Positions 25,637 to 34,130 of a DNA stretch of 37,755 nt are shown one piece after another; position 1 is the first letter of the stretch; each line of letters begins with the position of its first letter. Below the pieces are notes generated by a model. That model searched no databases. It was not told the origin of the DNA and was given only the letters and a program-made list of their open reading frames with translations. Source of the stretch: an uncultured Bacteroidales bacterium. GTDB lineage: Bacteria > Bacteroidota > Bacteroidia > Bacteroidales > Paludibacteraceae. The stretch covers positions 1-37,755 of the forward strand of contig ONHW01000022.1 of assembly GCA_900317745.1 (NCBI GenBank), given 5' to 3'. Both the position numbers and the translations under genes were made by a program.

Positions 25637-27982
25637 ATGGCTATAGAACAACTTTCCACATTATCCGAGGAGGATATCAAGTTCCAGTTTATCACTCCCG
25701 CAATTGAGCATGCCGGATGGCAAAAGGAGCAGATTCGCATGGAATACTGCTTTACCGACGGCCGTATCATCTCAGTCGGCAGCGAGTATGAGCGTGCGTC
25801 GAAAAAGAAAGCCGACTATCTGCTGCGTATCAATGCGGATAATCCCATAGCGGTGGTCGAAGCCAAGGCTGCCACCAAAGACCTTACCACCGGTTTGCAG
25901 CAAGCTATCGGTTACGCTGAAGCTTTGGATGTGCCGTTTGCGTTTGCATCGAACGGTTTGGCATTTCGCATCCACGACATGATCACCGGAATGGAGAATG
26001 ACTTCCCGATGGATGAGTTCCCATCTTGCGAGATGCTTAAGTGCCGATGGATTCTGGAGAAACGCATGAGCAAGCAGCAGGAGGAAGCACTGGATATTCC
26101 CTATCACTACAGCAAGAACACCCACGAACCGCGCTACTACCAGCGTATAGCCATCAACCGCACGTTGGACGCCGTAGCACGTGGCGACAAACGTCTGTTG
26201 CTCGTCATGGCTACCGGTACGGGTAAGACATTCACTGCCTTCCAGATCATCTGGCGCCTGCGCGAATTAGGCAAAGCGCATCACATCCTCTATCTCGCCG
26301 ACCGTAACATCCTGATTGACCAGACAATGGCGCAGGACTTCAAACCGTTCCAGAAGATTATGACCAAGGTCAAAGGCAAGGAGCTTGACTCGTCCTACGA
26401 ACTGCACATGGCGCTCTATCAGCAACTCGTCACTTACGAGGATAACAAGGAGCAGCCGTATCTGCAGTTCGACCCTAACTTCTTCGACCTGATCATCATC
26501 GACGAGTGCCACCGCGGTAGTGCGAAAGAGAACTCCGCATGGCGTAAGGTGCTCGAATATTTCAGCAGTGCTACGCAGATTGGTCTGACCGCTACGCCCA
26601 AACGCAAGGAGGATGCCGATAACTTCGACTATTTCAACGAACCGATATACACCTATAGCCTCAAGCAGGGAATAGAAGACGGCTTCCTTGCGCCGTATCG
26701 CGTATCGCGTGTGCATCTGAATGTGGATGTCAACGGCTATATAGTCAAGTTAGGCGAGACCGATACGAATGGCGACGCAGTGCCGGTGCGCGTGTATCAG
26801 CGCAGCGATTTCGGGAAGAAGATTGCTATCAACCGCCGCCAAGTGGCAGTAGCAATGGAGATACAGGAGAAACTCGAAAAGATGGGCAAATATACCAAGA
26901 CCATCGTATTCTGTCCGGATCAGGAGGAAGCAGCCAAGATGCGTGATTTGCTCGTGGCGCTCAACCCGAAAGAGATGGGCAAGAGTCCGAACTATATCAT
27001 GCGCATCACCAGCGAGGACAAGGACGGCAAGAAGATGCTAGACCGCTTCATCGATCCCGAATCCAAGTATCCGACTATCGTCACCACTTCCGAACTCCTC
27101 TCCACCGGCGTGGACTGCAAGACCTGCGGACTCATCGTTATCGACAAGGAGGTCAACTCCATGACGCTGTTCAAGCAGATGATCGGTCGCGGTACGCGAA
27201 TCTATATCGACAAAGAGCGGAAGATCAACAAGTGGCACTTCGAGATTCTTGATTTCCGTGATGCTACACGCCTCTTCTTTGATCCTGAGTTTGACGGCGA
27301 ACCGGAACTGAATACCGACAAGTCACGCCGCACATCCAAGGACGGCGACAGCAAACCTGCCAAAGGCACGAAGATTGAGATTGCCGGTGAGGAGATTGAC
27401 GAAGAGAAGTTCTCAAAAATTCACATCGAAGGTAGCAAGCGCGTAGCCAAACTCAACGAGATATACTACGTCATCAGCGATGACGGGCAAGCGCTGGAGA
27501 TTTCCGATTTCCTTGATTATACGCGCAAAGGTATTCTCCGTCGGTTCCCGAAGTTTACGGATTTTGCAAGGCTGTGGACGGACACCGACCGCAAGACGCA
27601 GATCATCGAAGACTTCAAGGATCACGACATATTGATAGAAGAGGTTCGCCGCAGTAATCCGAACCTCGCCAATGCCGATGTGTTCGACATCATCTGTCAC
27701 GTGGCGTACGACATGAAACCGCTCACCCGCGAGGAGCGCGCAAACAACGTGAAGAAGCGCAACTATTTCGGCAAGTACGGCGACCAAGCGCGGCAAGTGT
27801 TGGAAGCCTTGCTTGACAAATATGCCGAACTCGGTGTGCGCAGTCTGGAAGATAGGAATATCCTCAGTCTCGAACCGTTCGCGCATTTCGGCACGCCGGT
27901 GAAGATCACCAAACTGTTTGGCGGCACACAAGGCTACCAAGCCGCTATTCAAGAACTCGAACAACAATTATACTCCGCATAA
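25637..27982 (+). CDS. hsdR: type I restriction enzyme R subunit HsdR (EcoEI-like)
   Basis: ATP-driven translocase and nuclease subunit. The ATG at 25637 (MAIEQLSTLSEEDIKFQFI) gives 781 residues. The N-terminal nuclease site is Asp60...Glu75-x-Lys77 (VVEAK). Helicase motifs follow: Walker A ATGTGKT at about 192-198, DECH at 289-292, motif III GLTATP at about 316, motif VI region MIGRGTRIY near 515. The C-terminus corresponds to the EcoEI R C-terminal domain. It is first in an operon of five tightly spaced genes: hsdM starts 3 bp after its stop. Confidence 0.96.
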   Translation: MAIEQLSTLSEEDIKFQFITPAIEHAGWQKEQIRMEYCFTDGRIISVGSEYERASKKKADYLLRINADNPIAVVEAKAATKDLTTGLQQAIGYAEALDVPFAFASNGLAFRIHDMITGMENDFPMDEFPSCEMLKCRWILEKRMSKQQEEALDIPYHYSKNTHEPRYYQRIAINRTLDAVARGDKRLLLVMATGTGKTFTAFQIIWRLRELGKAHHILYLADRNILIDQTMAQDFKPFQKIMTKVKGKELDSSYELHMALYQQLVTYEDNKEQPYLQFDPNFFDLIIIDECHRGSAKENSAWRKVLEYFSSATQIGLTATPKRKEDADNFDYFNEPIYTYSLKQGIEDGFLAPYRVSRVHLNVDVNGYIVKLGETDTNGDAVPVRVYQRSDFGKKIAINRRQVAVAMEIQEKLEKMGKYTKTIVFCPDQEEAAKMRDLLVALNPKEMGKSPNYIMRITSEDKDGKKMLDRFIDPESKYPTIVTTSELLSTGVDCKTCGLIVIDKEVNSMTLFKQMIGRGTRIYIDKERKINKWHFEILDFRDATRLFFDPEFDGEPELNTDKSRRTSKDGDSKPAKGTKIEIAGEEIDEEKFSKIHIEGSKRVAKLNEIYYVISDDGQALEISDFLDYTRKGILRRFPKFTDFARLWTDTDRKTQIIEDFKDHDILIEEVRRSNPNLANADVFDIICHVAYDMKPLTREERANNVKKRNYFGKYGDQARQVLEALLDKYAELGVRSLEDRNILSLEPFAHFGTPVKITKLFGGTQGYQAAIQELEQQLYSA

Positions 27983-27985
27983 TCT

Positions 27986-29509
27986 ATGGCAGTAAATAAT
28001 CTGGTTAAGCGATTGCAGAATGTGATGCGTCAGGATGCCGGTATATCCGGCGATGCACAGCGTATCGAACAAATGACATGGACGTTCTTCCTCAAGGTCT
28101 ATGACGCACAGGAAGACGAATGGGACTTCAAGAGCAACGGCACGTTTCACTCTATCATTCCCGAACCTATGCGTTGGCGCAACTGGGCAACGGACAAGAA
28201 AGACGGCTCGGCGCTGACAGGCGACGAACTGTTGAACTTTGTCAACAACGAACTGTTCCCCACGCTGCAAAAACTGCCTTTGGTGCCTGATTCGCCGCGT
28301 GCACACTGGATTGTCAAGGAGGTTTTTGCCGACCTCAACCAGTATATGAAGAACGGCGTACTGCTCCGGCAGGTCATCAATATCGTCGATGAGATTGATT
28401 TCACCGATGCCGACGACCGGCACACCTTTGGCGATATCTACGAGGGCATACTCAAGGATCTGCAGTCTGCCGGCAATGCCGGTGAGTTCTATACGCCGCG
28501 TGCGCTGACCGACTTTATCATCCAAACGCTCAATCCGCAATTAGGCGAATCAGTGGCGGACTTCACGTCCGGTACAGGCGGATTCCTTACCTCCGCGCTC
28601 AATTATCTGGCAGCGCAACGTAGGACGCCGCAGGATGAAGAACTATGGCAGCATGCTGTGCACGGTCAGGAGTGGAAACCGCTGCCGTACTTGCTCAGTA
28701 TAACCAACCTGCTGGTGCACGGAGTCGATGAGCCCGACATCCTGCACTGCGATTCGCTCGGCACACCTGTCTCTTCGTTCCGCGACAAGGACCGCGTCAA
28801 CGTTATCGCCATGAATCCGCCATACGGCGGCAGCACCGAGGCGTCGGTCAAGATGAATTTCCCCACGGATATGCGTTCGTCGGAAACGGCTGACCTGTTC
28901 ATGGTACTTATCATGCGCCGGCTGAAGATGGACGGCCGTGCCGGAGTCATCATCCCCGACGGCTTCCTGTTCGGTACCGATGGTGCCAAACTGGCTATCA
29001 AGACGGCACTCTTGCGTGAGTTCAACCTGCACACGATCATTCGTCTGCCGGGATCAATCTTCGCGCCATATACGAGCATCAACACCAATATCGTCTTCTT
29101 CAACAACGAAACCGCAGAAGGTGCCGAAGAAGGCTTCCGCACCAAGGATGTCTGGTTCTATCGTCTCGACATGCCCGAGGGATACAAACATTTCTCCAAA
29201 ACCAAACCCATGCGTCTGGAGCATTGCCGGCCTGTCAGCGAATGGTGGAACAACCGCACGGAACTCATCACAACTGACGACGAAGGCAACATAACCGACG
29301 AGAAAGCACGCCGTTTCACAGCGCAGCAACTCATCGACCTCTCCTGCAATTTCGACCAGTGCAAGTTCCCCAAATCCGAAGAGGAAGTCCTCCCGCCTGC
29401 CGAACTGCTCGCCGACTACCACAAGCGCCGCGAAGCCCTCGACGCGCAGATAGACAAAACACTTGCACAGATACAAAATAAGTTGGGGTTGGACTTAACT
29501 CATAAATAG
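27986..29509 (+). CDS. hsdM: type I DNA methyltransferase subunit HsdM
   Basis: N6-adenine methyltransferase that, with HsdS, methylates and recognises the target. The 507-residue product has the N-terminal helical HsdM domain, motif I DFTSGTGGF (about 192-200) and the catalytic NPPYGG (277-282), plus GEFYTPRALTDFI near 167. No disruption is seen. It lies 3 bp after hsdR and 8 bp before the DUF1016 gene. Confidence 0.96.
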   Translation: MAVNNLVKRLQNVMRQDAGISGDAQRIEQMTWTFFLKVYDAQEDEWDFKSNGTFHSIIPEPMRWRNWATDKKDGSALTGDELLNFVNNELFPTLQKLPLVPDSPRAHWIVKEVFADLNQYMKNGVLLRQVINIVDEIDFTDADDRHTFGDIYEGILKDLQSAGNAGEFYTPRALTDFIIQTLNPQLGESVADFTSGTGGFLTSALNYLAAQRRTPQDEELWQHAVHGQEWKPLPYLLSITNLLVHGVDEPDILHCDSLGTPVSSFRDKDRVNVIAMNPPYGGSTEASVKMNFPTDMRSSETADLFMVLIMRRLKMDGRAGVIIPDGFLFGTDGAKLAIKTALLREFNLHTIIRLPGSIFAPYTSINTNIVFFNNETAEGAEEGFRTKDVWFYRLDMPEGYKHFSKTKPMRLEHCRPVSEWWNNRTELITTDDEGNITDEKARRFTAQQLIDLSCNFDQCKFPKSEEEVLPPAELLADYHKRREALDAQIDKTLAQIQNKLGLDLTHK

Positions 29510-29517
29510 AATAACCT

Positions 29518-30606
29518 ATGAATTGTGATATAGAAATAGTTGCTACTACCGAAGACGCATTATTCAAACAGGTATCCACCTTAATAGAAGAAAGTAGAAA
29601 ACATGTAGCCAAAGCGGTTAATACCGCTATGGTTTATACGTATTATGGCGTAGGGCAATATATAGTGGATTACGAACAAGGAGGCAACTATCGGGCTGCA
29701 TATGGAAAAGGAGTTTTGGCTCGTTTATCAGCCAAACTGACCAATAAGTACGGCAGAGGTTGGTCTGTAGAGACATTAACCAAATGCAGAAAGTTCTACA
29801 ACATCTATGCAATTTCGTCTGCACCGCAGACGGAATCGACAGGTAAGGCAAATTCGTCTGACGGGCAGACGAAATCCGTTCCGGAGTTTACACTATCATG
29901 GAATCATTACCAGATACTGATGCGCATAGAAAATCCCGAAGAAAGACACTTTTACGAGATAGAAGCGCAACGGCAAAACTGGGGATACAAGTGGCTACAG
30001 CGGCAACATGCCAGTAGTTTATATGAACGGATTGCTTTAAGCCAGGACAAAGATAGTGTCCTCCGTCTTGCAGAACAAGGTCAGGTAGTAGAGAAGCCTG
30101 CTGATATCATCAAAAACCCTATTTCTTTGGAGTTCCTCGGACTAAAACCGGATAGTTCCTATAGCGAAAGCGCATTGGAAACAGCAATCATTAGCAAACT
30201 GCAAACATTCCTATTGGAAATGGGAAAAGGTTTTCTGTTTGAAGCAAGGCAAAAGAGGTTCACTTTCAACGAAGATAATTTCTTTGTTGATTTGGTTCTA
30301 TATAATCGAATACTTCAATGCTATGTGCTGGTAGATTTGAAGATAGATAAACTGACGCACCAAGATTTAGGTCAGATGCAGATGTACGTGAACTACTTTG
30401 ACCGGTATGTAAAACTTGATTTTGAAAAGCCGACCATAGGTATATTGCTCTGCAAAGCAAAAGAAGATGCATTGGTAGAACTCACTCTTCCTAAAGAGGC
30501 AAATATCTATGCCTCAGCATATCAACTTTGCTTACCAGACAAAGCATTGCTTCAGGCTAAGGTAAAAGAATGGATTGATGAATTTGAAGATGAGCACGAA
30601 CTATGA
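29518..30606 (+). CDS. DUF1016 (YhcG-like) PDDEXK nuclease-domain protein
   Basis: A 362-residue protein with an N-terminal DUF1016_N domain (about 15-98; YTYYGVGQYIVDYEQ, LARLSAKLTNKYGRGWS) and a C-terminal PDDEXK domain (about 180-350) with Asp258 in FVDLVLYN and Asp273-Leu-Lys275 as nuclease residues. Such proteins often accompany type I restriction operons; their exact job is not settled. The linker (about 98-121) is polar and contains two palindromic DNA elements. The gene is visibly AT-richer than hsdR/hsdM and overlaps hsdS by 4 bp (ATGA). Confidence 0.88.
   Translation: MNCDIEIVATTEDALFKQVSTLIEESRKHVAKAVNTAMVYTYYGVGQYIVDYEQGGNYRAAYGKGVLARLSAKLTNKYGRGWSVETLTKCRKFYNIYAISSAPQTESTGKANSSDGQTKSVPEFTLSWNHYQILMRIENPEERHFYEIEAQRQNWGYKWLQRQHASSLYERIALSQDKDSVLRLAEQGQVVEKPADIIKNPISLEFLGLKPDSSYSESALETAIISKLQTFLLEMGKGFLFEARQKRFTFNEDNFFVDLVLYNRILQCYVLVDLKIDKLTHQDLGQMQMYVNYFDRYVKLDFEKPTIGILLCKAKEDALVELTLPKEANIYASAYQLCLPDKALLQAKVKEWIDEFEDEHEL
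29812..29875 (+). repeat. two related palindromes inside the DUF1016 linker
   Basis: First: ATTTCGTCTGC (29812-29822) pairs with GCAGACGGAAT (29826-29836) around a 3-nt loop. Second: TTCGTCTG (29853-29860) pairs with CAGACGAA (29866-29873) around a 5-nt loop. Both share the TTCGTCTG...CAGACG arms and are read in frame as polar residues. Confidence 0.75.
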
Positions 30607-32054
30607 CCGCAGAACAACTACGTAATAGCATCCTCCAAGAAGCCATCTCCGGCCGCCTCGTTCCGCAAAACCCCAACGACGAACCGGCAAGTGTATTGTT
30701 GGAAAGAATCGTGGCTGAGCAAAATAAGACGCTTCCTCCTAAAAAGAAGAAGTCTGTTTCTCTCATTGCAGAACCAGAAGATATTACTCCTGTTAGTGGA
30801 TGGGCATATTTTTATATCAAAGATTTATTTGACACCACCTCTGGCGGTACGCCGATAAAAGGGCATCCTGAATATTATGATGGTGATATTCCTTGGGTGC
30901 GTAGCGGAGAACTTAATTCTCTATATTTATATGATTCTGAACTGCGCATCACAGAGGCAGGATTGAAGAATTCATCCGCTAAATATTTTCCTGTTGATAC
31001 AGTTGTAATTGCTATGTATGGAGCAACTATCGGAAAGACTTCTATCTTCAAACGCTCCATGACTACTAATCAGGCTATATGTGGAATATTTCCGATTGAT
31101 GGTATCTTGCCCGAGTATATCTACTATTTTTTGCAGAATAAGAAACGGGATTACTGCTCTATTGCTTTTGGTAGCGGGCAACCTAATATTTCACAAGAGA
31201 AGATAAAGAATACTATTTTCCCTCTTCCCCCTCTCGCCGAGCAGAAGCGTATTGTAGCTAAGTTAGAGGAGTTGCTGCCTATTGTGGAGCAATACGGCAA
31301 AGCCCAAAAGGAACTCGACGAACTCAACGCCGCTCTTCCTGCCCGCTTGCGCCAATCCATCCTCCAAGAAGCCATCTCCGGTCACCTCGTTCCGCAAGAC
31401 CCCAACGACGAACCGGCATCTGCTCTTCTCCAGCGTATCCGCGAGGAGAAAGCACGGCGTGTAAAAGAGGGAAAACTTAAAAAGAAAGACCTCGTTGAAA
31501 CTCCAATAACGGATGATGAGAAACCTTTTGAGATACCGAGTAGTTGGATTTGGGTAAGGTATCAGGATATTGCTGATTGTGCTTTAGGGAAAACCAAAAA
31601 TCCGAATCAAACAGATGGCGAGTTATGCCCTTATTTGTGTTCCATCAATGTGTACTGGGATAGCGTACGTTTGAATGTGTTAAAAGAAATGCTCTTTTCT
31701 GATACGGATAAACAAAAGTATTATGTAGAAAAGGGTAATATGCTGATATGCGAAGGTGGCGAGGCTGGAAGAACTGCTATATATGAGGGTAACATTAGTC
31801 CGCTATACTATCAAAATGCACTACACAGAGTTCGTTTCTACGGAGATATTTGTGCGAGGTTTTATTTATATCAAATGGAACTGTATAAAAAAACAGGATT
31901 ACTTACAGAACATATAAAAGGCGAGACTATACAACACTTTGTTTCGGCAAAACTGTTGAATCTCGCCATCCCTCTTCCTCCTCTCGCCGAGCAGCAACGC
32001 ATCGTCGCTAAAATTGAAGAGTTATTAGCAGATATTAACAAGATAAGCAAATGA
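30603..32054 (+). CDS. hsdS: type I restriction specificity subunit HsdS
   Basis: Determines the bipartite DNA target of the HsdRMS complex. The 483-residue product has two target-recognition domains (about 55-200 and 300-450), each followed by a conserved helical spacer ending LPPLAEQKRIVAKLEELLPI or LPPLAEQQRIVAKIEELLAD. Each half begins with a near-identical SILQEAISG(R/H)LVPQ(N/D)PNDEPAS block. TRDs are AT-rich relative to the repeats. It overlaps the DUF1016 gene by 4 bp upstream and the next gene by 4 bp (ATGA). Confidence 0.95.
   Translation: MTAEQLRNSILQEAISGRLVPQNPNDEPASVLLERIVAEQNKTLPPKKKKSVSLIAEPEDITPVSGWAYFYIKDLFDTTSGGTPIKGHPEYYDGDIPWVRSGELNSLYLYDSELRITEAGLKNSSAKYFPVDTVVIAMYGATIGKTSIFKRSMTTNQAICGIFPIDGILPEYIYYFLQNKKRDYCSIAFGSGQPNISQEKIKNTIFPLPPLAEQKRIVAKLEELLPIVEQYGKAQKELDELNAALPARLRQSILQEAISGHLVPQDPNDEPASALLQRIREEKARRVKEGKLKKKDLVETPITDDEKPFEIPSSWIWVRYQDIADCALGKTKNPNQTDGELCPYLCSINVYWDSVRLNVLKEMLFSDTDKQKYYVEKGNMLICEGGEAGRTAIYEGNISPLYYQNALHRVRFYGDICARFYLYQMELYKKTGLLTEHIKGETIQHFVSAKLLNLAIPLPPLAEQQRIVAKIEELLADINKISK
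30629..31418 (+). repeat. 61-bp direct repeats within hsdS
   Basis: 30629-30689 and 31358-31418 are identical at 58 of 61 positions and code for the same conserved block before each target-recognition domain. A second similar pair lies at about 31227-31275 and 31976-32024. Confidence 0.85.
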
Positions 32055-33379
32055 CTTACAATTACGATTATTTCCACAAAACTCTTTTACGCTCAATGAG
32101 TCTGAACTTTGAGTTATATCAGCATGTTACAGAAAAAGATTTGCTGATACAGGCATTATCTGGTGAGGATATAACAGATTATAGCGAGATTGATTGGTAT
32201 TGGTTGTCAGAAGATTTGTATGGTCAGGAGTATACTGACGATGGACAGACTTACTCATTCGATATCAATGGCGAGTTAGAGGAATTTATTAGTCACATCA
32301 TATCACGCGCGGAGCGTGTTCGCATACTGACATATTTGCGTGATCATTGTAAGGAATGTTTGTTCAACAGGTTCTATGATAAAGATTGCGTGGAAAAGTT
32401 TGAAACAGAGTGTGCTCGGCTTATTTCCGCGAATATTGAGGAGAGCAAACGTGACCAGTTCCATGGCGATTTCAGAGAATGGCCCAGACCGAACCTTCGC
32501 GAAATAGCCATGCCACCGCAGAGCAAACCCGTTCATACCGACAAAGAAAAAACTATCCTCAAAGCCATACCTAATTATCCCGCAAGCAATCCTCCGGTCT
32601 CCAAAGATGCACTGCTGCGCGTAGCATACGAGTTTATCGAAGATTTTAGGGCGGCCGTCAAAAACTTTGAGGAAAGTGGCAGGAATGACCGCTATAAGCC
32701 TTGCATGAGTTACAAGCAACATGCCGAGGGCATTTACAACCGGATTATCAAGCGAGCCAACAGATATCTTTATTGGTACCGCGACCCTGTCTATCAGGTA
32801 TTTTTTATTCTCGGTTGCCTGATGGGAGTACCCGACCATCATCGCACTTGGTATGAACAAACGTTTGCCGAGGGAATAGGCGATTATCTGGAAATGACCA
32901 AAAACTTCAAAGGCGCCAAAGCAAACATCCAGAGTGTCATTCGCTCGCTCCTCGCCCTCGGGCAGCAGCAGTTGAACTTTGATGCCGTTGATCCCGATGA
33001 TACCACCAACTCGCCAACTACACAACCCAAGCAAAAGACAAAAAAAGCAGAGGATGAACAATTGCTTAGTCCCGGGCAAGAAGTTGATCCCGATTTCAAT
33101 GCATTCATCAAACTCATCACATATTCTGATCGCGGTGCCGTTTTATCTACTTTACATCAGCGTATAGATGGTCGCAAAGGAAAAGACATCGGCATCGTTT
33201 TAGCGGCTGCTACATATAAGTATAACGTATTATCAAGAACTCCAACCGAATCAGAATTCCGTGAGGAGTTTCCAAATATCAAGGACTGCTCTTGGAGATC
33301 CATTTCTGAATGGCTGAAAAAAGTTGACAAACCCGAACAATTAAGGCCGGACATTAAAGACGTAGAACTGGATTTGTGA
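32051..33379 (+). CDS. uncharacterised 442-residue protein coupled to hsdS
   Basis: I do not recognise this family. The N-terminal part (1-125) is acidic and Tyr/Trp-rich (SEIDWYWLSEDLYGQEY), the middle (about 195-315) is probably helical with KQHAEGIYNRIIKRANRYLY and PDHHRTWYEQTFAEGIGDYL, a Pro/Thr/Lys-rich linker covers about 318-345, and the last 90 residues (DPDFNAFIKLITY onward) look like a separate small helical domain. No signal peptide, TM helix or obvious catalytic motif. It overlaps hsdS by 4 bp and is followed by the operon terminator, so it is very probably made together with the restriction enzyme. Confidence 0.75.
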   Translation: MTYNYDYFHKTLLRSMSLNFELYQHVTEKDLLIQALSGEDITDYSEIDWYWLSEDLYGQEYTDDGQTYSFDINGELEEFISHIISRAERVRILTYLRDHCKECLFNRFYDKDCVEKFETECARLISANIEESKRDQFHGDFREWPRPNLREIAMPPQSKPVHTDKEKTILKAIPNYPASNPPVSKDALLRVAYEFIEDFRAAVKNFEESGRNDRYKPCMSYKQHAEGIYNRIIKRANRYLYWYRDPVYQVFFILGCLMGVPDHHRTWYEQTFAEGIGDYLEMTKNFKGAKANIQSVIRSLLALGQQQLNFDAVDPDDTTNSPTTQPKQKTKKAEDEQLLSPGQEVDPDFNAFIKLITYSDRGAVLSTLHQRIDGRKGKDIGIVLAAATYKYNVLSRTPTESEFREEFPNIKDCSWRSISEWLKKVDKPEQLRPDIKDVELDL

Positions 33380-33407
33380 CAAATCCAACATTTTCCGAAC
33401 TTCCAAG

Positions 33408-33461
33408 ACTTCCAAATTCTTCCAGCACCGCTTCTGGAAGTATTTGGAAGTCTCTTTTTTT
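33408..33461 (+). terminator. strong terminator of the hsd operon
   Basis: An 18-bp stem with one mismatch (33408-33425 pairs with 33434-33451; outer arm ACTTCCAAAT, inner CTTCCAG), 8-nt loop, then CTCTTTTTTT. Confidence 0.9.
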
Positions 33462-33490
33462 GTATATGTATTTATTTTTTCGTAATTTTG
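33459..33490 (+). promoter_or_regulatory. promoter upstream of the small HTH gene
   Basis: TTTG (33459-33462, formed by the end of the terminator T run), 20 bp, TAATTTTG (33483-33490). Exact consensus; about 185 nt leader to the ATG at 33681. Confidence 0.75.
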
Positions 33491-33527
33491 CACCGTCAAA
33501 TCGTTAAGGTTTGGCGGTGTTCTTTTT
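33491..33527 (+). terminator. attenuator-like hairpin directly after the promoter
   Basis: CACCGTCAAA (33491-33500) pairs with TTTGGCGGTG (33510-33519; one T-G pair), 9-nt loop, followed by TTCTTTTT. It lies at the expected transcription start, so most transcripts could end after about 35 nt. Confidence 0.6.
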
Positions 33528-33636
33528 GCTATATCCGCAAAAGTAACCCGATTTCGCACTTTTGCACGTGTAGCAGACACCATACATTATCAAGCATCGG
33601 CGAGCGAGAAGCGCGCATGATACACTCGCACCGATG

Positions 33637-33650
33637 TGACACCGGTGTCA
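33637..33650. promoter_or_regulatory. 14-bp palindrome upstream of HTH gene
   Basis: TGACACC followed by its exact complement GGTGTCA, 30 bp before the ATG at 33681. Its spacing and symmetry suit a dimeric regulator. Confidence 0.5.
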
Positions 33651-33680
33651 TAATGTCTAACTTCAAAATTGTTTAACATT

Positions 33681-33986
33681 ATGACAAACAACCTATCCCC
33701 GCAACAACTCCAGGAGTTGGCGCAACACGCATTGGCTATCTGCATGATCCTTGGGCTGGAACTTCCAATAGCTCAAGCACCTGCTGATGTCTATCCTTCT
33801 GCAACCAAAGCCGAACTGGCTGCGGCTGCAGGTACAACCACGCGGACACTCAACCGATGGCTGCAACCTTACCAATCCCAACTGTCCCAATTGGGCATCT
33901 CACCCAAGTCAAAACAGCTCCCTCCTGTTGCTGTCAAATGTATCTGCAAGTGGTTGGAAATTGACAAATCCGCCTTACAACGCTGA
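33681..33986 (+). CDS. small HTH protein resembling DUF4248
   Basis: A 101-residue protein starting MTNNLSPQQLQELAQHALAI (ATG at 33681; an upstream TTG is unlikely). Its second half, YPSATKAELAAAAGTTTRTL followed by NRWLQPYQSQL, looks like a helix-turn-helix and has the layout of DUF4248, small proteins that often precede VirE/DUF3987 genes in Bacteroidales. The resemblance is from memory of the pattern and is only moderate. It probably regulates the island: palindromes and CACGTGTCGGACA repeats flank it. Confidence 0.65.
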   Translation: MTNNLSPQQLQELAQHALAICMILGLELPIAQAPADVYPSATKAELAAAAGTTTRTLNRWLQPYQSQLSQLGISPKSKQLPPVAVKCICKWLEIDKSALQR

Positions 33987-33994
33987 ATACTTAT

Positions 33995-34040
33995 CGACAC
34001 GTGTCGGACATTTTCTTTGGATGTCTGCACGTGTCGGACA
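33995..34040 (+). promoter_or_regulatory. paired CACGTGTCGGACA boxes
   Basis: CACGTGTCGGACA occurs at 33998-34010 and 34028-34040, exactly 30 bp apart; the first is part of the palindrome CGACACGTGTCG (33995-34006). A degenerate copy (GCACGTGTAGCAGACA) lies at 33564-33579, upstream of the HTH gene. The second box covers the -33 position of the promoter at 34060. Confidence 0.65.
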
Positions 34041-34059
34041 GCGAGTCACGCACTTTCTC

Positions 34060-34067
34060 TACCTTTG
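34060..34067 (+). promoter_or_regulatory. -7 element of the island operon
   Basis: TACCTTTG followed by CA, as in the other promoters of the window, but no TTTG lies 19-21 bp upstream; that position is filled by the second CACGTGTCGGACA box. This suggests an activator-dependent promoter for the genes from 34131. Confidence 0.5.
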
Positions 34068-34130
34068 CATCGTCTTTCGGAACATGGCATCCCGTGTGGG
34101 ATTGTACTTAACCCTCCGAAATTCGAAGCT

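Larger units (their letters stand above)
33380..33680. other. 301-bp intergenic region: terminator, promoter, structured leader
   Basis: No gene. It contains the hsd terminator (33408-33461), a perfect promoter (33459-33490), a hairpin with a T run right behind it (33491-33527), a second hairpin CATCGGCGAG/CTCGCACCGATG (33595-33636) and a 14-bp palindrome (33637-33650) before the small HTH gene. Confidence 0.75.
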
